Positions 18,847 to 28,799 of a stretch of DNA of 64,000 bases are shown here, piece after piece (the first letter of the stretch is position 1; each line of letters opens with the position of its first letter). Where the stretch lies: the NCBI GenBank assembly GCA_001602645.1, contig LUYE01000048.1:28143-92142 (forward strand), read 5' to 3'. Position numbers and translations under genes: made by a program. The stretch is from Methanosarcinales archaeon Methan_01 (GTDB lineage Archaea > Halobacteriota > Methanosarcinia > Methanotrichales > Methanotrichaceae). The notes beneath the pieces are model-generated. The model was not told the origin of the DNA. It made no database searches and saw only the letters and a program-made list of their open reading frames with translations.

Positions 18847-21800
18847 CTATTTTGTGCTCTCTTCCACGATGGCGATCTCATCCTCGGTGAGGTTGTACAG
18901 TTCGTAGACCAAGGCATCTATCTGCTTGTCCGTATAATCGATCTGATTTTGGATGCGCGTTTTTTCATGCGGCGTTCCGACTTCCTGGAGCTGCTTATGC
19001 AGGTCGAGCATCGTCTCCACGAGGCTCACCATCTTGTCGTGGCGGGCGACGTCCTGGGGGTCGGAGAAGTCGATGGTCCGTACTGGAAGCTGAGATAAAA
19101 ATTGCCTATTGGCAGACAGCCACCCACCACGGAACGGAGCGCTCACGAACGGGAAATACCACCTGAATAACTTGGAATTAAGTAAACCAAGAATATATCG
19201 GAAACCCTGGTTTTGATATTTTGATTTTAATATTATACCTCCGACGTCAACATTGTCCAAGAAATGAGACCCATCTGCATCATATGCGGCGTACAGACTT
19301 TCAACTAAACGTGGCACACAAATTTTCTCTATTGACTGTTTAGACATATTTTTCAAGTAGATATATCCATACCAACCCGAACCTTTTGCTTTCCCCTTTT
19401 CTCGGCCCTCGAGTAAGTTCTTATTTTTTAATAGATATGCCGTGGTTTTCGGATAATTTTCAAGTAGTTTATTAAAATCGATCAATTTAACAGTATGGCA
19501 GTCAACCATATATGGGAATAGTATGTATTGGCGTGATGGAAGCTGTTTATATCGATTAACATCGGTTCCACTAACCAACGGAAATAAAAGACCCTTTTCA
19601 AATTCCCACTCTTCATTGAGTGCTTTTGATTTCAATTTCAGGCAATCAGATTTTTCTTCTATTAAGTCCAAAATAAATACTTTATCTGCACTTGTTTGTA
19701 AACCTACAAATATATCTGCTATATCACCCAATTTCGAGTCTAAGCTATATAATTTTTCAAATATTTTGGCGTCTTTTCCTACCACAAAATTCCATTCTCT
19801 GTCAGATATATTATCAGCAGAAATTGTACCAATTATGGATCTTCCACTGGTGCGCCATTCGACTAAATCGTCTACTTTCACAAACTCAAAATTGTCACTA
19901 TGGGATTTACATAAAAAGAGGAGGCAAGTATAAGTAGTAGCTCCAGGAAACACTTGCTCGTGATTGAAATGGACAATTTTACTGACGTGATTGCTTACTG
20001 ATAACACACTTCGCAATGGTTGTCCATATTGGGAGTTGAAGAATTTGTTTGGCAGGATGAAGCCTAAACGGCCGCTTTCGTTCAGGAGGCCCAGCCCCTT
20101 CTCGACGAAGACGACGTAAATATCGTAATTCCCTTTCTCGGCGGCCTGGTAATGCTCTTTGTAAAATTCCACCTCTACAGGAGCCCATTCCTTCATCATT
20201 TGAATCCTAATATACGGCGGATTTCCAATTACCGCATCAAAACCGCCTTTGGCGAAGACATCGTTAAATTCATCCTCCCACATAAAAGGATTTATCCTCT
20301 CCAGCTCTTCCTGGGAGAGACCAGGCCTATCTTCAAGGATATCCCAACCGATGAGGGAATTGCCACATTTTATATTATTCCCTAGATCTGGCAAAGCCCT
20401 CTCGTCGGAATACATGTTGAGATCGGTGATGGTGGCCTTATTCTCTCCTTCCAAGACCTTGAGGAGCAAAGAGAGCTTTGTGACCTCCACGGCCTGAGTG
20501 TCGATATCCACGCCATAGATGTTGTTGAGGAGGATCCTCTTCCTCTCGGCGGTCTTCAGATGCCATTCTCCCGCCCTCTCCTCGATGGGGAGGGTCGCCA
20601 CCGAAGCCCTCTCCCAGATCTTCTTCGATCGGAACCTGGCGTTCTTCCCCGGCTTCTCGATCGGAGACGGGAGGAGATCCTGCACCCCTTTTGATGTCGA
20701 CTTCTCTCCAGCATCCAAGAGAGGGACGAGACGGGCCTTGTACCAGTCGAGGTGCCAATCCAAGAGGTGCTGATAGGCCACTATCAGAAACGACCCCGAA
20801 CCGCAGGCGGGATCGAGGATGCGAAGGTCAGAGGCCTCCTTGGGCGTCTTCCCCTCCAAAAGCTTGCCGACGGTGTTTTTAACGATATAATCTACAATAT
20901 ATGGTGGAGTATAATAAACGCCTCCGGCCTTCCTCACCTCAGGCTTCTCCACCACGCTCACTTTGTGGCTCTCGTCCAGCTGGATGACCTTCCCCAGGAA
21001 CTGCTCGTAAACGTGACCAAGAATATCGGCAGGGATCTCGGAGAAGACGTAAGGGCTGTCGGGATAGTATAAGCTTTGAATTATATTCTTAAGAACATTG
21101 TCCTCGATCTTTATCGACGGGGTGATGGCGTCGAAGTTGTTCCTCTCCTCCTCTGGATGGAAGTGAAACAGCCCCGAATTGTACCTCTTATCGGCCTCTT
21201 CGAAGAGCTCAAACAGCCTCTTATATACATCATCCCCATCAAGAAGCCCCTTCAACCGCTCGCTGTCCTCAATAGACCGATCCTCACAGATCCTGAGAAA
21301 TAGAATCCTGTCGATCGTCATCTGGACGGCATAGTTAAGGCTCTTCTGAGAGATCTCTGGATTCATCTTAGTGATGCTCGCCGCCAGAGCATTTCGCCAA
21401 TCAGAGATGTCCTCCAATAGGGCATCATCGACCTTGTCTCCCTTGGGCGGAGGGATGGAGCCCAAGGAGCCCTTCTGGACTGATTCTTTGGAGAACAACG
21501 AGGCGATCTCGTCCCATCGCTTTTCATATTCATAATATTTTATTAATAATAATCTAGACTTTTGTGGCTTATCAAATTTGAACGGTTTGATCCTGCAATC
21601 GTAAACGGCAAACTCCTCAAAGTCGGTTACAATGGCAAGCGGCAGGGTAGAAGAATATGCATAACGCTTTATCTGAAACGCTGGGGTTATTCCTCCTTCA
21701 ATATTCACCGAAGGTTTTTTGGCGTCCAGAAAGAACTTCCTCTCCCTGTCAAGCCAGAAGCTGTAATCGGGCCTCTGGGTCTCCCCCTCTGACCTCAAGG

Positions 21801-21990
21801 TATCTTCAAACCTGACCTCTCTCTGATCTGGGGGCTTATTGCTCTTATTTCGGACATCCCAGCCTAGAGCTTCAAAGAAGGGATTTATAAATTCAATTTT
21901 AATTTCTTCTTCTTTATAACTAGATTTATATTTATCAATGACCAGATCGAATCTTTCAACCAACTCAAGGATCTTCTCCGGAACGGCCAC
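18847..21990 (-). CDS. Type IIG restriction-modification enzyme (fused nuclease-N6-adenine methyltransferase-specificity)
   Basis: N-terminal PDYSFWLDRERKFFLDAKKP (PD-ExK-like), GVYYTPPYIVDYIV, DPACGSGSFL, GNPPYIRIQ; C-terminal coiled coil and TRD-like region. Confidence 0.9.
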   Translation of the reverse strand: MAVPEKILELVERFDLVIDKYKSSYKEEEIKIEFINPFFEALGWDVRNKSNKPPDQREVRFEDTLRSEGETQRPDYSFWLDRERKFFLDAKKPSVNIEGGITPAFQIKRYAYSSTLPLAIVTDFEEFAVYDCRIKPFKFDKPQKSRLLLIKYYEYEKRWDEIASLFSKESVQKGSLGSIPPPKGDKVDDALLEDISDWRNALAASITKMNPEISQKSLNYAVQMTIDRILFLRICEDRSIEDSERLKGLLDGDDVYKRLFELFEEADKRYNSGLFHFHPEEERNNFDAITPSIKIEDNVLKNIIQSLYYPDSPYVFSEIPADILGHVYEQFLGKVIQLDESHKVSVVEKPEVRKAGGVYYTPPYIVDYIVKNTVGKLLEGKTPKEASDLRILDPACGSGSFLIVAYQHLLDWHLDWYKARLVPLLDAGEKSTSKGVQDLLPSPIEKPGKNARFRSKKIWERASVATLPIEERAGEWHLKTAERKRILLNNIYGVDIDTQAVEVTKLSLLLKVLEGENKATITDLNMYSDERALPDLGNNIKCGNSLIGWDILEDRPGLSQEELERINPFMWEDEFNDVFAKGGFDAVIGNPPYIRIQMMKEWAPVEVEFYKEHYQAAEKGNYDIYVVFVEKGLGLLNESGRLGFILPNKFFNSQYGQPLRSVLSVSNHVSKIVHFNHEQVFPGATTYTCLLFLCKSHSDNFEFVKVDDLVEWRTSGRSIIGTISADNISDREWNFVVGKDAKIFEKLYSLDSKLGDIADIFVGLQTSADKVFILDLIEEKSDCLKLKSKALNEEWEFEKGLLFPLVSGTDVNRYKQLPSRQYILFPYMVDCHTVKLIDFNKLLENYPKTTAYLLKNKNLLEGREKGKAKGSGWYGYIYLKNMSKQSIEKICVPRLVESLYAAYDADGSHFLDNVDVGGIILKSKYQNQGFRYILGLLNSKLFRWYFPFVSAPFRGGWLSANRQFLSQLPVRTIDFSDPQDVARHDKMVSLVETMLDLHKQLQEVGTPHEKTRIQNQIDYTDKQIDALVYELYNLTEDEIAIVEESTK

Positions 21991-22186
21991 ACTCTACATC
22001 TCCAAGGCTCCGATATCAGTAATACCCGAAAAAGCTTCCGATGGATTTCGATCGGGATCGGCTGAATTCCTGCCGACTGCCTGATCGTCCCGCCCATCGA
22101 CACCCTATTATATCCCCCCGACGGAATTCCTCCTCCGACTCCGCCCGCCCTTCGGCGCCGCAATTCTCCCGAATATGAGGTCTCCC

Positions 22187-23587
22187 ATGAATATCATCGA
22201 GAAGCTCCGCGATATCGTCGGCGAGAGGGCCTCCGCCTCCCCCGCCGAGAGGCTCTGCTACTCCTCCGACGCCTCCCAGGTGAGGGGGACGCCCGACTGC
22301 GTAGTCCGCCCCCTCTCGACGGCGGAGGTCTCATCGGTGGTGGAACTGGCCGCCGCCGAAGGCGTTCCGGTGACGGCCCGGGGCGCCGGGACGGGCCTGG
22401 CTGGCGGGGCGGTGCCCCTGCGGGGCGGGATCGTCCTCGACCTCTCGGGGATGGACCGGATCGTCGAGCTCGATTTATCGAACCTCGCCGTCGTCGTCGA
22501 GCCGGGGGTCGTCCAGGCGCGGCTGAATGAACGGCTGCGGCCTCGCGGCTTCTTCTTTCCCCCCGACCCCGGCTCGGCGGCCTTCTGCACCATCGGCGGC
22601 CTCATCGCGAACAACGGCTCCGGGATGAGGTCCGTCAAGTACGGGACGACCCGTAACTACGTCCTCGACCTGGAGGTCGTCCTCGCCGACGGCTCCGTCG
22701 TCAGGACCGGCTCTCGGACCCTCAAGGCGGCGGCGGGCTACGATTTAACGAGGCTATTCATCGGCTCGGAGGGAACCCTGGGGATCATCACCCAGGCGGT
22801 CCTGCGGGTCGCGCCGCTGCCGAAGGCCCGCAGGCTCGTCATCGCCGCCTTCGATTCGGCGGAGGAGGCGGGCCGGACCGTCGCCGCCACCTTCGCCGCC
22901 GGGATCGTCCCCTCCGCCTGCGAGATCCTGGACAGGACGACGGTGGCGGTCCTCCGGCGGTGCGACCCCACCCTCAGGCTCCCGGACGGCGACGTCCTCC
23001 TCTTCGAGGTGGACGGGTCCGAGGGGGCCGCGGCGGAGGCGGCGGCGGAGATCGCCGCCCTCTCCTCGACGACGGCAGCTTCGGTGGCCGTCGTCGCCGG
23101 GGCCGAGGAGATGGAGGAGATCTGGGCCGCCCGCCGCCTCGTCGGGGCGGCCATCTCCCGCCTCGACCCCGCGAAGAGCCGGATCTACGTCGGGGAAGAC
23201 GTCGGCGTCCCCATCAAGGAGATCCCGGCCCTGATAAGGGAGGTCTCGGAGATCTCGGACCGGTTCGGGATCCCGGCGATGAAGTACGGCCACATCGGCG
23301 ACGGAAACCTCCACGTCGCCCTCTTCATCGACGTCTTGGATGACGGAGAGTGGGCGAGGCTCGCCGGGGCGGCCGACGCCATCCACCGGGCGGCGATCCG
23401 CCTCGGAGGAACGGTCAGCTCCGAGCACGGGATCGGCGCCGCCCGGTCGGAGTACATGAATGAACAGCTCGGCTCTTCCGCCCTTTCGGTGATGAGGGCG
23501 ATAAAGGGGGCGTTGGACCCGCGAGGGATCATGAACCCCGGAAAGCTCGGCCTCGACGACGGACCCTCCCCGGGAGGCTATGGATGA
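22187..23587 (+). CDS. glcD: FAD-binding glycolate/D-lactate dehydrogenase subunit
   Basis: VTARGAGTGLAGGAVPLRGGIVLDLSGM, IGGLIANNGSG, YGHIGDGNLHV, SSEHGIGAARSEYM. Upstream in-frame ATG at 22175 is also possible. Confidence 0.9.
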   Translation: MNIIEKLRDIVGERASASPAERLCYSSDASQVRGTPDCVVRPLSTAEVSSVVELAAAEGVPVTARGAGTGLAGGAVPLRGGIVLDLSGMDRIVELDLSNLAVVVEPGVVQARLNERLRPRGFFFPPDPGSAAFCTIGGLIANNGSGMRSVKYGTTRNYVLDLEVVLADGSVVRTGSRTLKAAAGYDLTRLFIGSEGTLGIITQAVLRVAPLPKARRLVIAAFDSAEEAGRTVAATFAAGIVPSACEILDRTTVAVLRRCDPTLRLPDGDVLLFEVDGSEGAAAEAAAEIAALSSTTAASVAVVAGAEEMEEIWAARRLVGAAISRLDPAKSRIYVGEDVGVPIKEIPALIREVSEISDRFGIPAMKYGHIGDGNLHVALFIDVLDDGEWARLAGAADAIHRAAIRLGGTVSSEHGIGAARSEYMNEQLGSSALSVMRAIKGALDPRGIMNPGKLGLDDGPSPGGYG

Positions 23588-24738
23588 TTGAGATGAGGAG
23601 AGAGGTGGAGGATTCGAGGAGCGGGACCGAGACGAAGACCGAGACGAAGGAGACGAAGGTCGAGACGGCCGAGATCTCCATCGACCCGAGAACAATCGAG
23701 CTCTGCGTCCGGTGCGGCACCTGCCGGTCGGTCTGCCCCGCCTTCGAGGTCCTCGGCTGGGAGTCGAAGAACACCCGGGGCCGGGTCATGGTGGCTAAAG
23801 CCCTCGGCGAAGGGCTCGCCCCCGACGCCTCCGTCCTCGACAGCCTCAACACCTGCACCACCTGCGGGATCTGCGCCGCCAAATGCCCCGCGGGGGCAAA
23901 TCCCCCGGCGATCGTCCAGTCTGCGAGGATGGGGCTCGTCTCCCAGGGCGTCATGACCGAGGCCCAGGCCGGGTTCAGGACGAGGATCGCGGAGAGCGGC
24001 AACACCTTCGGCGAGGGAGGGGACCGGCTCGGCTGGCTCTCAGATCCCGATCGGGAGGGCTTGAAGGAGAGTTCGGACCTCGTCTACTTCGTGGGCTGCC
24101 TCGACTCTTATCGGTATCCGGAGGTGGCAAAAAAGACCTTCGACCTCCTCAAGCGGTTCGGCGCCACCCTTCTTCCCGAGGAGGTCTGCTGCGGCTCGCC
24201 CCTCATCAGGACCGGCTCCGACGCGGGAAAGTTCGTGGACAGAAACCTCCGCCAGATCAAGATGATCGGAGCAAAGACCGTCATCACGGGATGCGCTGGC
24301 TGCTATTCGACCCTCAAAAAAGACTACCCTCCGGAGTTCGAGGTGGTCAGCGTCCCCGAGTTTCTGGCAGAGCACCTGGCAGAGCTGGACTTGAGACGGC
24401 TCGATTTGACCGTCACCTACCACGACCCCTGCCACCTGGGACGAGGGAGCGGGATCTTCGACCCCCCCAGGGAGGTGATAAAGGCGATCTGCCGCCTCGA
24501 AGAGATGAGGTCTAACCGGCAGGACGCGAGGTGCTGCGGCGGAGGCGGCGGGGTCCGGGCCGGCTACCCGGATCTATCCCTGGAGATCGCAAAGCTCAGG
24601 CTCCAGGACGTGCCGGCTGGCGTCGATGCCATCGTCTCCTGCTGCCCCCTCTGCATCCGAAACCTCTCGGACGCCAGCTCCGAGGTCGAGGTGATCGACC
24701 TCGTCGATCTGGTCGAAAGAGCGATCGTCCCGCCCTGA
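23584..24738 (+). CDS. Fe-S/CCG-domain heterodisulfide reductase D/GlcF-like protein
   Basis: CVRCGTCRSVCP and CTTCGICAAKCP ferredoxin motifs; two CCG domains (CCGSPLIRTG...GCAGC; CHLGRGSG...CCGGGGG). ATGA overlap with glcD. Confidence 0.9.
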   Translation: MIEMRREVEDSRSGTETKTETKETKVETAEISIDPRTIELCVRCGTCRSVCPAFEVLGWESKNTRGRVMVAKALGEGLAPDASVLDSLNTCTTCGICAAKCPAGANPPAIVQSARMGLVSQGVMTEAQAGFRTRIAESGNTFGEGGDRLGWLSDPDREGLKESSDLVYFVGCLDSYRYPEVAKKTFDLLKRFGATLLPEEVCCGSPLIRTGSDAGKFVDRNLRQIKMIGAKTVITGCAGCYSTLKKDYPPEFEVVSVPEFLAEHLAELDLRRLDLTVTYHDPCHLGRGSGIFDPPREVIKAICRLEEMRSNRQDARCCGGGGGVRAGYPDLSLEIAKLRLQDVPAGVDAIVSCCPLCIRNLSDASSEVEVIDLVDLVERAIVPP

Positions 24739-24796
24739 GCTGGCCTACGAGATGAGGCCCTCGCCGACGTATCCCAGGCCTTCGGGGTGGGAGCCG

Positions 24797-25447
24797 TCAG
24801 GTGAGCCCCGCCATCCCGGCGTATATGTTCCAGGCGCCGACTGCGACGAAGTTGACGGCGATCGCCCCCAGGAGGAGGCCCATGATCCTCGTCATCACCA
24901 TGATCCCCGTAAGCCCCAGGATCCGGTCGACGTACTCCGAGGACCGGAGGATGAGGTAGGTGGCGGCGAAGGTCGCGGTGATGGCGAGGAGGACCGCCCC
25001 CTTCTCGGCAACCCCCGAAGCCGTTCCCATCAGGACGATGACGGTGGTGATCGCCCCTGGCCCCGTCAGGAGGGGCGTCGCCAGGGGGAAGACCGAGACG
25101 TCATCCCGGTCGCTGGCGTCGGCCAGCTCCGCCTCCGTCACCTTCCTCCGGGGCTTCGCCTTCAGCATCTCGATCGCCATGATGAAGAGGAGGATCCCTC
25201 CGGCGACCCGGAGGGAGTCGACGGTCGCCCCGAAGAACTGGAGGACGTGGTCCCCCGAGAGGGCGAAGAGAAGGGCGATGACGTAGGCGACGGACGCCGC
25301 CCGGAAGGATATCCTCGCCCTCTCCCCGGCGGAGGCCTCGGGGGTGAGGGAGACGAATACTATCGTCGCCTCCACGGGGTTTACTATGATGAAGACCGAG
25401 GCAAGGGCGTAGAAGAAGTAAGCCACATGGCCTGCAAACTCCACCAT
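24797..25447 (-). CDS. MarC family integral membrane protein
   Basis: FIIVNPVEATIVFVSLTP, FPLATPLLTGPGAITTVIVL, VMTRIMGLLLGAIAVNF. Confidence 0.9.
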   Translation of the reverse strand: MVEFAGHVAYFFYALASVFIIVNPVEATIVFVSLTPEASAGERARISFRAASVAYVIALLFALSGDHVLQFFGATVDSLRVAGGILLFIMAIEMLKAKPRRKVTEAELADASDRDDVSVFPLATPLLTGPGAITTVIVLMGTASGVAEKGAVLLAITATFAATYLILRSSEYVDRILGLTGIMVMTRIMGLLLGAIAVNFVAVGAWNIYAGMAGLT

Positions 25448-25543
25448 CGACGATCACCCCCCCATGCCTTTCGACCTCGAAGCCCAGATCGGCTCTGCCC
25501 AAGACCGGCCCCAGCTATGCGAGCCGAGGGGAACCAGCGGGCA

Positions 25544-26044
25544 TCAGGGAGAACCGCCGGGCTCCGATCGGCTGGCTCCGCCCTCAGGATAGACTAGGCG
25601 CGGCGCCTTGACCTCTTTCTCAGAATCGTCCTCGCCGATCGCCTTTCCCATCTTCCCCAGGAGGAGAAGGAAGGCGGTCATAGACCATCCGGTGAGGAGG
25701 GCATTTCTCCCGTCCCTCTTTTTATTGGCGACGAGGGCGGTGGCGAGCCCCGCGATAGCCGATACCAGGTACTCGGGGGCGTCGCTGAGGAGGTGGCCCA
25801 GGGGGTCGGCCTCGGCGTCGGCGATGTCCCGGTGGAGGACCCACCGGTCCGGGAACTCGTGGACGTGGGACCCCTCCGGCCCCCGGAGCTGCCGGACCGA
25901 TCCGGGCACCGACTCGCCGAGGAGCGTCTCCTTGAAGCACGGAGGGAGAGTCGGGTACCCCTCCTTCTTGAGGACGTACTTTCGGTGGTGGGGCAGGGTC
26001 TTCAGCCACTGACAGAACTCCCGGCAGGGCTCGCTGCATTCCAT
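25544..26044 (-). CDS. Conserved hypothetical protein with C-terminal hydrophobic segment
   Basis: 166-aa ORF; TATA-like TTTAAGG sequence about 25-30 nt upstream on the minus strand. Confidence 0.55.
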   Translation of the reverse strand: MECSEPCREFCQWLKTLPHHRKYVLKKEGYPTLPPCFKETLLGESVPGSVRQLRGPEGSHVHEFPDRWVLHRDIADAEADPLGHLLSDAPEYLVSAIAGLATALVANKKRDGRNALLTGWSMTAFLLLLGKMGKAIGEDDSEKEVKAPRLVYPEGGASRSEPGGSP

Positions 26045-26142
26045 GACAATCCATACGATGTCCAGCCTTAAATACCATGCTGAATGGTCGGCGTTCTAAT
26101 ATAACGAGGGTTTGGACATAAAAAACCACACCAAGAGGCATT

Positions 26143-26277
26143 ATGCCACGTGATGGCACTTATGAGAGCAAATCAAATGAGATCAACCTCCCTCATGTCG
26201 CCCAGATGATCTGGGATGGTGGTACCCACTCCGTTGAGGTACACTGCCAGACGGCGGGGAGCCAAAATAAGGGGTGA
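26143..26277 (+). CDS. Unlisted small ORF, 44 aa (MPRDGTYESKSNEINLPHVAQMIWDGGTHSVEVHCQTAGSQNKG)
   Basis: Below the ORF-track cutoff; GAGG SD-like element upstream of ATG; TATA-like CTAATATAAC at 26096-26105, about 40 nt upstream. Confidence 0.5.
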   Translation: MPRDGTYESKSNEINLPHVAQMIWDGGTHSVEVHCQTAGSQNKG

Positions 26278-26300
26278 TCTGCTTTTATACCCAGAAAATT

Positions 26301-26705
26301 CTATATTCCGCCGCGCCGTCCCCAGATCCAAACTGCAGGCAGGGCTAATAAACCCATAGCTACAGCCGTATTAGGTGTAGCTGCCTCGCGATCATCCCTT
26401 ATGCTGAAATGCGTCTCCTCCTCATGTCCATCGCTGGAGACGACGAACCTCCAGTCTCCCGTCCCCTTTTCCGGCAGAACCATGCTGAAAGATCCCGCGT
26501 AATCCGTCTTGTTCTCGGAATACAGCGATCCATCCCGGAAGACCTGGATGGACGCCTCTATAGCCGGCTCACCGTCGTCGTATATCGCGGAGAGGCTCAC
26601 GGTCATTCTCTGGCCTACGAACATCCTATGGCCGGCGGCATTCATGCTGCCTCCAATCAGTGCCAAGATCAATGCCAATACAACGAGAGATCTCAATTTC
26701 ATCAC
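26301..26705 (-). CDS. Small secreted Ig-like/carboxypeptidase-regulatory-like protein with C-terminal TM
   Basis: Signal peptide; MTVSLSAIYDDGEPAIEASIQVFRDGSLYSENKTDYAGSFSMVLPEKG. Confidence 0.65.
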   Translation of the reverse strand: MMKLRSLVVLALILALIGGSMNAAGHRMFVGQRMTVSLSAIYDDGEPAIEASIQVFRDGSLYSENKTDYAGSFSMVLPEKGTGDWRFVVSSDGHEEETHFSIRDDREAATPNTAVAMGLLALPAVWIWGRRGGI

Positions 26706-26780
26706 CGTATGAGCTGATTATAATCTGTGACTTTGAGGGATTCCTTTGAATAAAAAAGAAATTTGGATCTGGGATGGCGG

Positions 26781-27578
26781 TTACTTCCTCACCCAGACCG
26801 AGAGGACTGTGGAGTATCTGGTGGTGTTGTACGGAACCGTATCTCCGGTCTTGAATGCCCCGCTGCTGTGGTCGTAGGTTGCCGTCCACTCTCCATCGCC
26901 CGGAACGTCGTAGCGGCAGGTGAGAAGCCACAGGCCCGTCTGGTTGAAGGAGATAACGAAGGAGTCCGAGTCCCCAGTGAACCCACTCTGAACGTTTTTC
27001 TCCGTCATCTGCGGGTAGGCGGAGTAGGTGGCATTGACCTGCTGATCGTTGTACTTGACCGAAAAGGTGACATTATCCTTGTTCATTATCTGATATAGGG
27101 GCTTGTCGGGGGTGATCTCGACGGGCAGCCCGGACTTGAAGCTGCTGGAGCCGTCGTCGCCGGCATTGATGACGGCCTCAGCGGCGCTGTACGTCAGCCT
27201 GTAGGTTGTGTTGCTGTACGAGGGGGCACGCTGTGCTACGAAGACGTAGTTGCCCGGCCAGAAGGTGGTCAGAGGGCTGATGCCAACGTCTCCAACCCGG
27301 CCGTACCCTGCAAACCACTTTCCAACCTCCTTGTCCAGCTTCGTATTGATCTTCTGGCCGTCGGGGGTCACCAGATAAGTTTGATCCATGACGGGAAGGG
27401 CAAATGATGCCGGATCGTGGCCATGGCCATAGAAGACATAAGCTTCCTGGCTCTCGCCGACTTCCGCCAGATCGTTCAGCTCCACCCAGATTCCGTGGCC
27501 GCTTGCGTTCATGGTTGCCGCTCCAATGAGGAGCAGGAGTAGGATTAATGCCGCTCTCGTGTTAATCACCGCATTCAT
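26781..27578 (-). CDS. Secreted DUF4198-like (NikK-like) protein
   Basis: Signal peptide; GHGIWVELND...EAYVFYGHGHDP...YLVTPDGQK...YVFVAQRAP. Confidence 0.7.
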   Translation of the reverse strand: MNAVINTRAALILLLLLIGAATMNASGHGIWVELNDLAEVGESQEAYVFYGHGHDPASFALPVMDQTYLVTPDGQKINTKLDKEVGKWFAGYGRVGDVGISPLTTFWPGNYVFVAQRAPSYSNTTYRLTYSAAEAVINAGDDGSSSFKSGLPVEITPDKPLYQIMNKDNVTFSVKYNDQQVNATYSAYPQMTEKNVQSGFTGDSDSFVISFNQTGLWLLTCRYDVPGDGEWTATYDHSSGAFKTGDTVPYNTTRYSTVLSVWVRK

Positions 27579-27893
27579 AGTGCTACTTTAAGTATATACA
27601 TCTGTTGGTTAGTATTACATATACCGCGTATCCGCACCAACGCTCCAATTCATCGCATTTCAATCAAGGCTTCTCGGCAAAGGGATATGCATCGGGCTAT
27701 CCTTCCCCCATCCAGATATTGCGGGCATCTGAATCGGCTGGCCAGGGCTCTGCCCGCCCTTCGAGATAGTTCCATCGGACTTTGATCACTCCGGCCTATT
27801 TGCCAGCTCAGAATCGAAGAGTATCATTTGATAATCAGTGGATATAGGATGCTGACGACATTTCTTAAAAAAGACACCGGGAATTCTATCCCG

Positions 27894-27989
27894 TCACCTG
27901 GTGTAGTAGACCACAATCAGCATGATCATTAAGAACAGGCTGAAGACGACGATGCAGGGATACCGGCGGAGGGTCTCTCTTATGTCCAT
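27894..27989 (-). CDS. Small single-TM protein, 31 aa (MDIRETLRRYPCIVVFSLFLMIMLIVVYYTR)
   Basis: SD-like AGAAGGTG a few nt upstream of ATG; TATA-like GATATAAAT at about 28023-28031, about 36 nt upstream. Confidence 0.6.
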   Translation of the reverse strand: MDIRETLRRYPCIVVFSLFLMIMLIVVYYTR

Positions 27990-28044
27990 GAAAACACCTT
28001 CTGTATATTTCGCCTTTTTCAGATTTATATCTTTTCGGGGGTGC

Positions 28045-28680
28045 TCACCAGTACTCCTCCAGCCTGGAGGCGACATCTCCGATCCGCCGGTCGACCTCCC
28101 GGGATCCGATGGCCCCGACGGGGATGGCCTCCAGGATCGCCCCGACGTACTTCCTCTTCGCCTCCATCAGGCCGGCGACGTCGGCTTCGGCTATATCGGC
28201 GAGAAGGGCCTCCGCCGCCTCCCTCGATCGGTCGAGGGAGGCCTCCAGCTCCTTCATCAACATCTCGGGATCCACGACTTCGGAGGGACCCTCCCGGATC
28301 GAGTGGACCTCCCCCGCAAGGTCGATGACCGCCTCGATGAGCTGGCCGAAGGCCGAGGCGTCGGCGTCGCACCTGCCGCCGTGGGTCTCGGCGTAGCCGC
28401 AACCTTGGCAGCGGCACCCGCCCGCGTTCTGGACGCAGAAGGGGCAGGCCTCAGGCCTGAGAGGCAGCGAGTCGAGGAGAAACATCGCCGTCGCCATCGC
28501 GAATCGGGCAGCCTCCCGGGCGGTCCGGACCTTTGATAGCCCCGCCTCGAGCCGGTCCAACCTCATGAGGAAGAGGAGGCTTCGTGCCTCCACCGCTCCC
28601 CTCGCCTCCTCCAGGGACCGGGGTTCGATCTTCGCCACAGCCCCCGCCTTGTCCTCAGGGCTCGCCATAGCTGACCCCAT
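28045..28680 (-). CDS. Hypothetical protein with Cys cluster and helical C-terminal half
   Basis: CPFCVQNAGGCRCQGCGYAETHGGRC cluster in a 211-aa ORF. Confidence 0.65.
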   Translation of the reverse strand: MGSAMASPEDKAGAVAKIEPRSLEEARGAVEARSLLFLMRLDRLEAGLSKVRTAREAARFAMATAMFLLDSLPLRPEACPFCVQNAGGCRCQGCGYAETHGGRCDADASAFGQLIEAVIDLAGEVHSIREGPSEVVDPEMLMKELEASLDRSREAAEALLADIAEADVAGLMEAKRKYVGAILEAIPVGAIGSREVDRRIGDVASRLEEYW

Positions 28681-28799
28681 CGAACCTCTGGGTCATAAGC
28701 CCTTTCTCCCTCGATCCGGCCATCTCCACCCTCCGGGCGAAATCAGCAAACGGGATATATGACGGCTGCAGATCTCCCGGAGGAGGAAGGAGGAAAGAG

